In this document: one piece after another, positions 34,423 to 43,469 of the stretch
Numbering within the stretch: the stretch's first letter is position 1
How the letters are laid out: the number at the start of each line of letters is the position of its first letter
Source of the DNA: Myxococcaceae bacterium
GTDB lineage: Bacteria; Myxococcota; Myxococcia; Myxococcales; Myxococcaceae
Assembly: GCA_016793095.1 (NCBI GenBank)
Contig: JAEUJQ010000052.1
Coordinates: forward strand, 186,001 to 250,000
Direction: 5' to 3'
DNA length: 64,000 nucleotides
Position numbers and translations under genes: made by a program
The notes under the pieces: model-generated
The model's database searches: none
What the model saw: the letters and a program-made list of their open reading frames with translations, nothing else
Told to the model about the DNA's origin: nothing

Positions 34423-35529
34423 TCACGGGCACTTCGCCGGCGCGATGCGCTCACAGGCCGTCTTCACCAGCTCCGCCCTGCCCTGCTCCTTCGCCATGCG
34501 CGCGAGCGCGAGCTGCAGCGGCTCGTTCTTCTTCTGCTCCTCTTCGGCGGCGACCGCCTCGAGCAGCTTGAGCCCGTCGGCCTTGCGATCGAGCGAGGCG
34601 AGGAAGGCGGCGAGCTCCATCGACTCGCGCACCTCCTCCCCGGTCGCGGTGGCCAGCGCCCGGTCGAGCTCGGCCTTCGCGCAGGCGCTGTCCTTGCGGG
34701 CGAGGCAGATGCGCCCGAGCCCCACGTGGTAGAGGGCCTGGTCCTTCGAGGCGAGCGCCTTCTTCCAGGCAGCCTCGGCCTTCTCGAGGCGGCCCTGGCG
34801 CAGCTCGAGCTCGGCGACCAGCTCCCAGGCGGTCGGGTCCTTCTCGGCCGTGGCCCCGTACGCGCCGATCGCGTCGTCCCAGCGCGAGGCCTCGACGTAG
34901 CGATCGCCCAGCTCCTGGTGGAGCTCCGGCGAGGTGATGCCCTTGCCCTTCGCCTGCTCGAGCACCTCGAGGGCCTTCGCGCCCTGCTTCGCCTTGACCA
35001 GCTCCTGCGCGGCCTTCACCACCAGCTCGGCCTGGGCCTTGCCGGGCGCCGAGTCGGCCGCCAGCAGGTAGCGTCGCACCGCCTCGTCGAGCTCGCCCTT
35101 CTCGAGCGCCGCGTCGCCGAGCGACTCGTGGGCGTTGAAGTCCTTCGGGTTGAGCTCGAGGGCCTTCGCGAGCGCCTCGGCCGACTTCGCTTTCTGATCC
35201 TTGATCGCGTACAGCACGCCCAGCCGGCTCCAGGTGGTGCCGCGCTTCGGGTCGAGCTTCGCGGCCTCCTCGAAGCGGGCGAGCGCCTCGTCGATGCGCT
35301 GCTCGGCCATCAACAGCTCCCCTTCTGCGCCGGGGAGCCGCTTGTCATCGGGCGAGAGCCTGCGCACCTCGTCGAAGTGCGTGTGGGCCTCCTTGAAGTC
35401 GCCCTTGAGGTACGCGGCCGTGGCGGCCACGTAGTGCCCGTCGGCCTCGGTCTTCGGGTCCACGGGCGGCGGGTCTTTCTTGCAGGCCCCGCAGACGAGG
35501 AGGAGGACGACCGTCGCGCGCAGCCTCAT
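34423..35529 (-). CDS. TPR-repeat putative lipoprotein
   Basis: A 368-residue protein with leader LRATVVLLLVCGAC and a likely lipid-attached cysteine. At least eight TPR-like helical pairs follow (AATAAYLKGDFKEAHTHFDE, RFEEAAKLDPKRGTTWSRLG, ALELNPKDFNAHESLGDAAL, LGRICLARKDSACAKAELDR), so it is a periplasmic-side protein-interaction scaffold. It is the last gene of a leftward set and overlaps the preceding TPR gene (ATGA). TPR lipoproteins often serve as pilotins or assembly factors in secretion and pilus systems, which fits the ATPase gene upstream, but this is inference. Confidence 0.78.
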   Translation of the reverse strand: MRLRATVVLLLVCGACKKDPPPVDPKTEADGHYVAATAAYLKGDFKEAHTHFDEVRRLSPDDKRLPGAEGELLMAEQRIDEALARFEEAAKLDPKRGTTWSRLGVLYAIKDQKAKSAEALAKALELNPKDFNAHESLGDAALEKGELDEAVRRYLLAADSAPGKAQAELVVKAAQELVKAKQGAKALEVLEQAKGKGITSPELHQELGDRYVEASRWDDAIGAYGATAEKDPTAWELVAELELRQGRLEKAEAAWKKALASKDQALYHVGLGRICLARKDSACAKAELDRALATATGEEVRESMELAAFLASLDRKADGLKLLEAVAAEEEQKKNEPLQLALARMAKEQGRAELVKTACERIAPAKCP

Positions 35530-36125
35530 CGCTTCTTGCCGAGCTTCTCGAGCAGTCGCTGCCGGCTGGCCGTCGCCTGGGGGTGGTTCGGCTGCGCCCC
35601 GAGCAGCGCGTCGAGCGTCGTGAGGGCGTCGTCGAAGCGGCCGAGGGCGTTCAGCGCGGCGGCGCGGTTGTAGCGGGCGGCCACGTGGGCGCCGTCGATG
35701 GCGAGCGCGTCGTCGAAGGACTTGAGGGCCTCGTCGGCGCGGTTGGCGACCAGCAGCGCGAGCCCGTAGTTCACGTGCACGTCGGGCAGCGCGGGCCCCC
35801 AGCGCATGGCCGTCTTCATCACCTCGAGCGCCTTCGCGGCTGCCGTGGCGTCTCCACCCCTGGCGCGCTCGAGCAGCACCGAGCCCAGGTTCGAGCGGTA
35901 CTCGGCGACCTCCGGCTCCGCGTCGACGGCCTTCTCGAAGTGGGCCTGCGCGGCGTCGAGATCGCCCTGGCGGAAGGCCAGGGTGCCGCGCGCGTACTGC
36001 CACAGCCCGCGCCCCTGCACCGGCACGGGCGCAGCGGTGAGGGCCTTGATCGCCCCGGCGACGTCGCCCTTCGCTTCGAGCGCCTTCGCCTGCTCGAGCA
36101 CCGTGTCCAGCGCGGCGCTGCTCAT
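35526..36125 (-). CDS. TPR-repeat protein
   Basis: A 199-residue soluble protein made almost wholly of TPR units (ALEAKGDVAGAIKALTAA, GTLAFRQGDLDAAQAHFEKA, DALAIDGAHVAARYNRAAAL) with no signal peptide, so probably cytoplasmic. It starts at the ATG overlapping the phospholipase stop (TGATG) and its own stop overlaps the TPR lipoprotein start (ATGA). Such coupling implies matched amounts of all three proteins. It may scaffold or chaperone the upstream gene products. No more specific family is visible. Confidence 0.75.
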   Translation of the reverse strand: MSSAALDTVLEQAKALEAKGDVAGAIKALTAAPVPVQGRGLWQYARGTLAFRQGDLDAAQAHFEKAVDAEPEVAEYRSNLGSVLLERARGGDATAAAKALEVMKTAMRWGPALPDVHVNYGLALLVANRADEALKSFDDALAIDGAHVAARYNRAAALNALGRFDDALTTLDALLGAQPNHPQATASRQRLLEKLGKKR

Positions 36126-37507
36126 CAGAACGTCCAGGCGAGCGTCGAGAGCGCCCACTGCTTCAGGTTCGTCATGAAGCTCTCGCGCTTCAGCTCGCCC
36201 AGGGTGATCTGCTTCGTCTCCTTGAGGCCGCCCGCGAAGCGCTCCTCGAGCGATCTGGCCGTCTTCGGGTCGGTGACGGCCATCGCGATCTCGGCGTCGG
36301 TGTTCTTCGAGCGCCCGTTCATGTTCACCGAGCCGACGATGGAGAAGTCCCCGTCGAAGGTCGCCGTCTTCGAGTGCAGCGTGCCGCCGTGCTTCTCGTA
36401 GATCTTCACGCCGGCCTTCATGAGGTCGTCGTAGAAGTGGCGCGCGGCGTCCGAGACGAAGCCCATGTCGTTGGCCTCGCGGCTGTTCGTCATCACCTTC
36501 ACGTCCACCCCGCGCTTCGCCGCGTCGATGAGCGCTCTGCGGATCTCGGGCGGCGGCAGGAAGTACGCGTTCTCGATGGTGATGCTCTTCGTCGCGGTGT
36601 CGATGGCCGTCTTGTAGAGGCGGGAGCTGGCCTGCTCGATGCCCTTCACCTCGGGGTTGTGCTGCACCACGCGCACCGAGGGGCCGCCTTCCTTCGGGAC
36701 CAGCGGCGGGTACAGCTTCGCCTTGTCGGCCTCGGAGATCGGCGCGCCGACCTCGTTCCAGTTGCGCAGGAACGCGTTCATGGAGTCACGCACCGCCGGC
36801 CCCTCGAGCTTCACGTCAGTGTCGCGCCAGGCCTCGGTGCCCTTGCCCTCCTTGCCGCCGCCGCGCGAGAGCACCATCTTGCCGGAGCCGCCGAGCGCGT
36901 ACTCGTCGGCGATGTTCATGCCGCCCAGCACCGCCGCCTGACCGTCGACGATCAGGTTCTTCTCGTGCCAGCGATCGTTGATGTCCCAGACCTTCCACTT
37001 CTCGCCGTAGGCGCGCACGTCGACGCCGGCCTGCTTCATCATCTCGAACATCTTCGGGTCGGCGCGGCCAGAGCCCACGGCGTCGTAGATGACGCGCACC
37101 TGCACGCCCTCCTTCGCTTTGGCCGCGAGCTGGTTGGCCAGCTTCCAGCCCGTCTCGTCGGAGTTGAAGATGAACGTCTGGAAGCAGACCGAGTGCTTCG
37201 CGCCGGCGATCATCTTCTCGCGCTCGGCGAACGACTGCACGCCGTCGTACAGCATCGACACGGTGTTGCCCTGTACGTTGCGCGACTTCGTCTCGGCGTC
37301 GAGGCGGGCCTCGAAGGCGGCGCTGCGGAAGCCCGACGGCGGCGGCGCGGTGGGCAGCGGGGTCGAGACCTTCTTCGCGGGCTGTGGCCCCTGCGCCGCC
37401 CAGCTCTTCTGGGTGGGCGCGGTGGGCGCGGCGGACGTGGTGGTCGCCGGCCTGGTGGGGGTGGAGACGCTCTGCGTCTGGGGTGTGGTCGGGCGCTGGA
37501 CCTTCAT
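36125..37507 (-). CDS. Phospholipase D / cardiolipin-synthase-like protein
   Basis: A 460-residue PLD-superfamily enzyme with two complete HKD motifs: H181-K183-D188 (RWHEKNLIVDG) and H378-K380-D385 (TLHSKTATFDG). The flanking GGMN and GSVNMNGRS are also standard. It could hydrolyse or transfer phosphatidyl groups or cleave another phosphodiester. The first ~60 residues are Thr/Pro/Ala/Gln-rich with no signal peptide or membrane helix, unlike cardiolipin synthases, which suggests either cytosolic action or export by a non-Sec route. It is 47 bp downstream of the secretion-type ATPase and overlaps a TPR gene. Confidence 0.88.
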   Translation of the reverse strand: MKVQRPTTPQTQSVSTPTRPATTTSAAPTAPTQKSWAAQGPQPAKKVSTPLPTAPPPSGFRSAAFEARLDAETKSRNVQGNTVSMLYDGVQSFAEREKMIAGAKHSVCFQTFIFNSDETGWKLANQLAAKAKEGVQVRVIYDAVGSGRADPKMFEMMKQAGVDVRAYGEKWKVWDINDRWHEKNLIVDGQAAVLGGMNIADEYALGGSGKMVLSRGGGKEGKGTEAWRDTDVKLEGPAVRDSMNAFLRNWNEVGAPISEADKAKLYPPLVPKEGGPSVRVVQHNPEVKGIEQASSRLYKTAIDTATKSITIENAYFLPPPEIRRALIDAAKRGVDVKVMTNSREANDMGFVSDAARHFYDDLMKAGVKIYEKHGGTLHSKTATFDGDFSIVGSVNMNGRSKNTDAEIAMAVTDPKTARSLEERFAGGLKETKQITLGELKRESFMTNLKQWALSTLAWTF

Positions 37508-37554
37508 GAGGAGCAGTTCTTACCGCCTGCTCGCGCCCCCGTCACGTCGGCCCG

Positions 37555-39378
37555 TCACTCCGCGCCGGTGGTCATGCGCACGACCTCTTCGAAGGCGGTC
37601 ACGCCCTGGTACAGCTTGCGGACGGCGGCCTCGCGCAGGTTGCGGAGCCCGCCCTTGCGCCCCGCCTCCACGAGCTGCTGGTGGGGCGCCTTGTGCGTGA
37701 TGAGGGACTTGATCTCGGGCGTCGCCGAGAAGATCTCGAACACCGCGGTGCGGCCGCGGAAGCCGGTGTTGCGGCACTTCACGCAGCCGGCCCCCTTCAT
37801 GAAGTTCGGCTCGCCGAGATCGGTGGGCAGGGGCGCCCTCAGCGCCTCGAGCTCGGCCCTGGCCAGCTTCACCGGCGTCGCGCAGTTGGTGCAGATCCGG
37901 CGCACCAGGCGCTGGGCCATGACGCCCAACAGGCTCGAGGAGAGCAGGAAGGCCGGCACGTCGAGATCGAGCATTCGGCCGACCGCGCCCACCGAGTCGT
38001 TCGTGTGCAGCGTCGAGAGCACCAGGTGGCCGGTGAGGGCCGACTGAATGGCGTTCTCGGCGGTCTCGGGGTCGCGGATCTCGCCGACCATGATGATGTC
38101 GGGATCCTGCCGGAGGATGTGACGGAGCGCGTTCGCGAAGTCGAGGCCGATCTTCGGCTGCACCTGGGTCTGGTTGAACGCCTCCCACACCATTTCGATC
38201 GGGTCTTCGATGGTGGTGACGTTCACGTCGGGTCCGGCGAGCGCCTTGAGGGCCGAGTAGAGCGTGGTCGTCTTGCCTGAGCCGGTGGGGCCGGTGACGA
38301 GGATCAGCCCGTGAGGCTCGGCGATCCACGACTCGAAGAGCTTCTTCTCGAGCGGGTCGAACCCGAGCTGGGCGATGTCCACCACCAGCGTCTCGGGGTC
38401 GAAGATGCGCATCACCACCTTCTCGCCAAAGGCGGTCGGCAGCGTCGACACGCGGATCTCGACCTCGTGGCCGTCGCGGTCGATCTTGATGCGGCCGTCC
38501 TGGGGCTTGCGCTTCTCGCTGATGTCGATGCGCGCGATCATCTTCACGCGTGACACGACGGGGGCGTGCACCTGCGGCGGCAACGTGTAGACCCCGTGCA
38601 GCACACCGTCGATCCGGAAGCGCACGATGGACTTGTCGCGCTTGGGCTCGATGTGAATGTCGCTCGCCCGGTTGTCGAAGGCCGAGCGCAGCAGGTGCTC
38701 GACGGCCTGGATGATCGAGCCGTCTTCAGGCGCCAGCTCCTTGTTCGACGCGCTCGAGAGGGTGACGAGCTGCTCGAAGTTCGAGACGCCGGTCGCGCTC
38801 GTCGCGAACTCGTCAGCGGCCGCGGCGAGCGTGCGCCGGAAGCCGTAGACGTCTTGAATGCCCTTCAAGATGTCCTGCTTGGCCGACAGCACCGGCTCGA
38901 TGGGGCAGTTCACCTGCCGCTCGAGGGTCTCGAAGAGCTGCGCGTCGAAGGGGTTGGCGACCGCCACCTTGAGCGGCATGCCCGGGCCGCCGCCCTCGAG
39001 GGGCAACAGGCAGTGCCGGGCGGCGAAGGGCTTCGAGATGGTGCGCGCCGCGAGGTTCATGTCGAGGCGCAGCGGGTCGATCTTCTTGTAGGGGACCTTC
39101 GCGGCGGCCGCGACGAGCTCGGTGATGCGATCTTGATCGAGCAGCTCGCCGGGCTTGTTCGGCATCGGCACCTGGAAGAGCGCGACGATCTCGATCGGCG
39201 AGACCTCGTACTTGTCGTCGCCCACCTGCTTGAGCACCCGCTTCTTCGCCTGCGCCTCGCGGGCGAGGACGTCCCCCGCCTGGCTGCGGGTGAGCAGCTT
39301 CCCGTCGACCAGCGCGTCGAGGACGAACTGGAGCGAGAAGTCCGTCGCCCGCCGCCGCCTGTCCTCCAGCTTCGTCAC
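37555..39378 (-). CDS. GspE/PilB-family secretion ATPase
   Basis: Hexameric AAA-type ATPase (607 aa) that powers pseudopilus or pilus assembly at the cytoplasmic membrane. It shows an N-terminal MshEN-like region, DNRASDIHIEP, Walker A GPTGSGKT (363-370), Asp box VTTIEDPIEM, Walker B RQDPDIIMVGEIRDPETAE, His box LHTND, and a tetracysteine zinc site (C496, C499, C532, C535). The zinc site favours GspE- or PilB-like assembly ATPases over PilT. It starts at a GTG overlapping the metzincin stop (GTGA). No other gsp or pil gene is adjacent, so it is probably a lone paralogue. Confidence 0.92.
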   Translation of the reverse strand: MTKLEDRRRRATDFSLQFVLDALVDGKLLTRSQAGDVLAREAQAKKRVLKQVGDDKYEVSPIEIVALFQVPMPNKPGELLDQDRITELVAAAAKVPYKKIDPLRLDMNLAARTISKPFAARHCLLPLEGGGPGMPLKVAVANPFDAQLFETLERQVNCPIEPVLSAKQDILKGIQDVYGFRRTLAAAADEFATSATGVSNFEQLVTLSSASNKELAPEDGSIIQAVEHLLRSAFDNRASDIHIEPKRDKSIVRFRIDGVLHGVYTLPPQVHAPVVSRVKMIARIDISEKRKPQDGRIKIDRDGHEVEIRVSTLPTAFGEKVVMRIFDPETLVVDIAQLGFDPLEKKLFESWIAEPHGLILVTGPTGSGKTTTLYSALKALAGPDVNVTTIEDPIEMVWEAFNQTQVQPKIGLDFANALRHILRQDPDIIMVGEIRDPETAENAIQSALTGHLVLSTLHTNDSVGAVGRMLDLDVPAFLLSSSLLGVMAQRLVRRICTNCATPVKLARAELEALRAPLPTDLGEPNFMKGAGCVKCRNTGFRGRTAVFEIFSATPEIKSLITHKAPHQQLVEAGRKGGLRNLREAAVRKLYQGVTAFEEVVRMTTGAE

Positions 39379-41135
39379 CGCCGACGCCTCCTGCGGGCCT
39401 CGAGCGCGAGCCCCAGCAGCGCCAGCATGGGGCCGAACGCGCCCGGCGTCGAACAAGCACACCCGGCGTTGCCCCCGCCGTTCGACACGCCTGCGTCGGG
39501 CCTCGGTACGAACGGCCGGCCGGCGTCGGGCACGTTGCAGAAGGTGCCGCAGCCGGCGTCGTTGGGATCGACGGGCAACACGCACTCCTGATCGAGGCAG
39601 GCCTGGCCGACGGGGCAGTCGGAGTCGCCCTGGCACGCGGGGACGCAGGCCTTCACGCCCGGGTAGTCGGCGCACCGCAGGCCCGGGCCGCAGCTGCGCG
39701 GGCCCGAGCACGTCTTCAAGCAGAACAGCTCGCCGCGATCGTCGGGGACACAGGCGGCGCCGGTCGGACACGCGCTGCACCCGCGCGCGCAGCTCAACGT
39801 GCACTGCTTCGCGGCGAACCGGCGATCGGCCTGCCGGCAGATCTGCCCCGAGCCGCACTGCGTGTCCTGCGTGCAGAGGGTGCCCACGGAGACGCCAGGC
39901 GTCTGCTTCGGCACACACCGGCCGTCGCACAGACGACACTCGTGGTCCACGGTGACGCCGTTGATGACCGGATCGACGCAGTCGGCCTCGACGCGGCAGA
40001 GCGGAATGCAGATGCCCGCGTTGCCTGACGTCATGCTGATGGTGTCGCACGCGTAGCCCGGCCGGCAGTCCGACAAGCCGACGCGACAGCTCTGCAGACA
40101 CACCCGCGTGCCCGACGTGGCCGGCAGGCACACGGAGTTCCCGGGACACGGGGGCTGGCCAACCTCGCACGTCTGGGTGCAGTAGCCGTCGGTCCACAGC
40201 GGCGTGCCGGTCGAGGCCTGGCCCGGCAGCAGGCAGTTGCCGAGGGCCGAACCACACTGGTTCGACATGGTGCACGCCTTGCCCACCTCGGTGACGCCGG
40301 CGCTCGGGTAGGTGCAGCCGTGGGTGCCGTTGGGCTGGAAGACCGTCGTCGGTTGGCACTCCATGGCCACCGGGCAGGGCACCGTGTTGGGCACGCACGC
40401 GTTCGAGCAGAAGCGCGTGGGGCCGACGTTACCCGTCCGGTTCACGCACTGGAGCGACGGATCGCAGCCTCCGTCCGCGAAGCACTGGGCGCCGGGTTTG
40501 CCGAAGGCGGGGTTCCCGTCGCAGACGCCGCGCACGTCGATCTGCGTGACGCTGCGTTTGTTCTCGCCACGCCGAATGTTCCCCTCCATCACCCCGAAGC
40601 CGTAGTGATCGAGCCCCAGACAGTGGCCCGCCTCGTGGGTCATCACCGACTGAATGTCGATGTCGTTCTGGGCGATCGGCAGCGTGGTGCTGAAGCTGAA
40701 CTGCCCGAGCCCGTTGAGGAAGACGTCGCAGGTCTGCAGCACGCCGCCGTACGCCCTGGGCACGGTGATGGCGAGGGTGAAGCCGCTGTCGAGCAGGTTC
40801 CGCGCATCGGGATCGGAGGCGTTCGTGATCCACGCCGGCGTCACGGAGAAGTTGTCGAAGCGGTCTTGCGGGTTGGCGACGAGGCCCGCCGTGAAGCCCT
40901 GGCTCTGCGTCTTCGGCATCGAGCAGAGGATGTTGTTCCACTCGTTCCACGCCGCCTCGATGGCGGGGCGCGCGGCGCTGATCGAGAACCCTCCCGGCGC
41001 GGCGACGCGGTTGTCGATGTAGTACGGGAAGGGCGCGGGGGCCGACGACAGCATGCGGTACTGCAGGAACTTGGGATCCTGCGCGAGCGCGGCGGACGAG
41101 AGCGCGAGGACCGTCACGACCAGCGCGCGCGTCAT
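39375..41135 (-). CDS. Secreted metzincin-type protease with MYXO-CTERM tag
   Basis: A 586-residue exported protein. A signal peptide (TVLALSSAALAQ) is followed by a catalytic domain with metzincin zinc motif HEAGHCLGLDH (H167, E168, H171, H177) and a downstream Met-turn candidate M183. A long disulfide-rich region with dozens of cysteines (CSNACVPNTVPCPVAMEC, CTQTCEVGQPPC) follows. The C terminus is Gly-Cys-Ala-Cys, a hydrophobic helix (GPMLALLGLALEA) and six arginines: the MYXO-CTERM tag that myxosortase processes for cell-surface display. It probably digests extracellular protein. It overlaps both neighbours. Confidence 0.88.
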   Translation of the reverse strand: MTRALVVTVLALSSAALAQDPKFLQYRMLSSAPAPFPYYIDNRVAAPGGFSISAARPAIEAAWNEWNNILCSMPKTQSQGFTAGLVANPQDRFDNFSVTPAWITNASDPDARNLLDSGFTLAITVPRAYGGVLQTCDVFLNGLGQFSFSTTLPIAQNDIDIQSVMTHEAGHCLGLDHYGFGVMEGNIRRGENKRSVTQIDVRGVCDGNPAFGKPGAQCFADGGCDPSLQCVNRTGNVGPTRFCSNACVPNTVPCPVAMECQPTTVFQPNGTHGCTYPSAGVTEVGKACTMSNQCGSALGNCLLPGQASTGTPLWTDGYCTQTCEVGQPPCPGNSVCLPATSGTRVCLQSCRVGLSDCRPGYACDTISMTSGNAGICIPLCRVEADCVDPVINGVTVDHECRLCDGRCVPKQTPGVSVGTLCTQDTQCGSGQICRQADRRFAAKQCTLSCARGCSACPTGAACVPDDRGELFCLKTCSGPRSCGPGLRCADYPGVKACVPACQGDSDCPVGQACLDQECVLPVDPNDAGCGTFCNVPDAGRPFVPRPDAGVSNGGGNAGCACSTPGAFGPMLALLGLALEARRRRRR

Positions 41136-41665
41136 CGCGACAGCTCCTTCGGCGCGGCGGGCCCACGCACCTTGCCGGCAGGGAGCGCCCGCACCTCGGC
41201 GATGAGGTCTCTCAGCGAGCGCCGCGCGCGCTCGTGGGTGAACATGTCGTGGACGATGACCGTGTCCGTGTCCACGATGGGCAGCTTCCCCTCCCCCATG
41301 GCGACCAGGTAGCAGCGCTCGGGCGAGGCCGCCGGGCAATGCAGGAAGACGAGCGCCCGCTCGCCGAGGGTGAACTCCGCGTCGCCGGGCACGATGACGC
41401 GCTCCTCGCCGCGCTGGCCCCCGAGCTGGATGAGGGTGACGCTCGACGGCCCCGTCCCCCGCACGTTCTCTCGAACCGTCAGCAGTGTGTGCGTCTTGAA
41501 CTTCCGCGGATCCACCGGGTCCGTCACGGTCTTGCGCTCGGTGACCTCGACCACGGCGACCCGGTCGGACGCCATCGCCCGTTGGGGCACCGTGTGCGGA
41601 ATCTGCGTCGTCGCCCAGGCCGCGCACGACAGCGCCGCCAGCACCACGAACACTCGCCTCTTCAT
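41132..41665 (-). CDS. Secreted protein of unknown function
   Basis: A 177-residue protein with signal peptide (MKRRVFVVLAALSCAAWA). The mature part is a beta-rich domain (ASDRVAVVEVTERKTVTDPV, THTLLTVRENVRGTGPSSVT, LGERALVFLHCP) with a C-terminal helix. It is the first gene of the leftward unit, and its stop overlaps the metzincin start (ATGA), so it may be a chaperone, inhibitor or partner of that protease. No family recognised. Confidence 0.72.
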   Translation of the reverse strand: MKRRVFVVLAALSCAAWATTQIPHTVPQRAMASDRVAVVEVTERKTVTDPVDPRKFKTHTLLTVRENVRGTGPSSVTLIQLGGQRGEERVIVPGDAEFTLGERALVFLHCPAASPERCYLVAMGEGKLPIVDTDTVIVHDMFTHERARRSLRDLIAEVRALPAGKVRGPAAPKELSR

Positions 41666-41808
41666 CGGGAACTGCCTCCTCGGGTGGCCCGCCGTGGAGC
41701 GTAGCCCAGGTCACCCGCCCTGCGGTGTCCGTTGACCTGCGCCTTCGGGTCGCGGGCCCGCACGGCGAGGGCCGGTGGAAACGAAGGAAGGTGCGGCCAC
41801 GGGAGACG

Positions 41809-42561
41809 TCAACGCGTCGTCGGCGCTGCGTCACCAGGGCGCTGGGAGTCGAGGACCCGCCGCGTCGCCTCGAACAACGCCTCTGTGGTGGGTCGCTCGG
41901 CGGCGGCCCCGACCGGAATGCCCAGCTCCGCGAGCACCGCCGAGGTCGTCGGGCCGCTCGCGACGACGTGGACGTGCCCACGCCACCCGGGCTCCGTCGA
42001 GGCGACGAAGGCCTCGGCCGCAGAGGGAGAGTGCACCACCACGATCGAACCGTCGGGCAGCTCGGGGGCCACCGGCACCTCCGCCTGATCGTAGAGGCTC
42101 ACGAACGTAGAGCGACCAGGCACCTGCCCCAGCCATTCGCGCCAGGCCGGCTCGGCAGGCCCGCCGACCCACAGCACCTCGTCGTCCTCGTGGAGCAGCG
42201 CCTGGAGCGTCTCGAGGCGACCTTCGGCGCGCTCCGGCAGCACGTGTCGTGCCTCCCACCCGTGGCGGCCCAGCGCGCGGACGGTGTCGAGGCTCGGCGC
42301 GAGGAACGTGGCCCGCTGTGACGCGCTCCGGGCGCCGCTCGCGCGCACCACCTCGGCCAGCACGCGCACGGCGGTCGGAGACTCGGGGATCACCCAGGTG
42401 AACCGTCCCAGCTGCTCCCCGAGCGCCTGCAGAGACGGCCGCGCTGCGGCAGGGCTCACCGCCAGCACCGGCCAGTGCACGACCGACGCGCCCTCCTCCT
42501 CGAGCAGGAACGCGAGGTCGCGCACCTCCGAGGGATCGCGAAGCAGCAGGACGGTGGCCAT
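41809..42561 (-). CDS. hemD: Uroporphyrinogen-III synthase
   Basis: A 250-residue bi-lobed protein matching the poorly conserved HemD family, which cyclises hydroxymethylbilane to uroporphyrinogen III in haem synthesis. Features: N-terminal [71 protein letters not shown] and [20 protein letters not shown]. Length is typical. It is preceded by a small conserved gene 11 bases away. hemC is not in view. Assignment is by pattern of the two-lobe repeats. Confidence 0.8.
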   Translation of the reverse strand: MATVLLLRDPSEVRDLAFLLEEEGASVVHWPVLAVSPAAARPSLQALGEQLGRFTWVIPESPTAVRVLAEVVRASGARSASQRATFLAPSLDTVRALGRHGWEARHVLPERAEGRLETLQALLHEDDEVLWVGGPAEPAWREWLGQVPGRSTFVSLYDQAEVPVAPELPDGSIVVVHSPSAAEAFVASTEPGWRGHVHVVASGPTTSAVLAELGIPVGAAAERPTTEALFEATRRVLDSQRPGDAAPTTR

Positions 42562-42572
42562 CGCTGGCGCGC

Positions 42573-42950
42573 TCAGAGCTTGTCGAGGATGAACGCGGCG
42601 AGCAGGTCGGCTTCGGGGTTCGCGGCCTTCTTCTTCGGGTCTGCTCTGGGCGGCGCGGGGGCCTGCACCTCGGTGACGTACCCCTCGGCCACCTCGTAGG
42701 CCGCCTCACCGAGGATGACCGAGTCAGCGAAGTGCTCGGCGCCCAGCCCCTGGAGCTGCGCCTGCGTCTTCACCCGCCCGACCAGGCTGTTCGTGTCTTC
42801 GCCCGAGACCAGCTTGACGAAGTGCACGGCGGGAGAGACGGGGTGCGACGACGCCCCACCTTCCTTCACCACGAGCTTGCCGTCCTGGAGATCGGCCTTC
42901 TCGTTCATCGACCAATCTTCCAGGGTCTTCTGAGGCAGAAAGAGCTTCAC
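42573..42950 (-). CDS. Conserved hypothetical protein
   Basis: A 125-residue cytoplasmic protein ([20 protein letters not shown]) with a compact N-terminal beta domain ([20 protein letters not shown]), a middle helix, a Pro/Lys-rich linker ([18 protein letters not shown]) and a short C-terminal helix. It lies 11 bases upstream of hemD, suggesting co-transcription, and is divergent from trxA. No domain is recognised; a regulatory or structural role cannot be inferred. Confidence 0.7.
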   Translation of the reverse strand: MKLFLPQKTLEDWSMNEKADLQDGKLVVKEGGASSHPVSPAVHFVKLVSGEDTNSLVGRVKTQAQLQGLGAEHFADSVILGEAAYEVAEGYVTEVQAPAPPRADPKKKAANPEADLLAAFILDKL

Positions 42951-43043
42951 GAAAACGACTCCCGGGCTGCGCGGTCCGAAGATGCGTATTACATCGCCGT
43001 CTCACAGCCAACCAAAGCCCCCGCAAGGGGAAGGGTCAACTCC

Positions 43044-43370
43044 ATGAGCAAAGACACCGTCGCCGTCCAGGATGCCTCGTTCAAGGCCGAAGTGCTCGAC
43101 TCCAGCGTGCCGGTGCTGGTCGACTTCTGGGCCACGTGGTGCGCCCCCTGCAAGGCCATCGCGCCCGCGCTCGAAGAGCTGGCGACCCAGTACAAGGGGA
43201 AGGTGAAGATCGCCAAGGTGGACGTGGACGAGAACCAGCAGGTGGCGCAGCAGTTCGGCATCCGCTCGATCCCCACGCTGCTCTTCTTCAAGGGCGGCCG
43301 CGTCGTGGAGCAGCTCGTCGGCGCGATGCCGAAGGCGAAGCTGGAAGACGCCATCAAGAAGCAGCTCTGA
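43044..43370 (+). CDS. trxA: Thioredoxin
   Basis: A 108-residue thioredoxin that reduces protein disulfides in the cytoplasm with electrons from thioredoxin reductase. The fold is intact ([32 protein letters not shown], cis-Pro in [11 protein letters not shown]). The active site is C33-A-P-C36 rather than the usual CGPC. AAGGG lies close upstream of the ATG, and the longer frame upstream is not thioredoxin-like. It is divergent from the hemD pair. Confidence 0.96.
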   Translation: MSKDTVAVQDASFKAEVLDSSVPVLVDFWATWCAPCKAIAPALEELATQYKGKVKIAKVDVDENQQVAQQFGIRSIPTLLFFKGGRVVEQLVGAMPKAKLEDAIKKQL

Positions 43371-43469
43371 GAATCGACCTGCAGGTTCACGCGGGCGCTT
43401 GCATCCCCTCAGCGACGGGAGCACAAGGCGCGCGCTCCCGATGGCCGGGGGGCCACGCTGGGGAGCTGC

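Noticed and set aside
43371-43469. Magnesium riboswitch before mgtE
   Set aside because: Only 99 bases are available and no conserved M-box or ykoK stem set could be traced.
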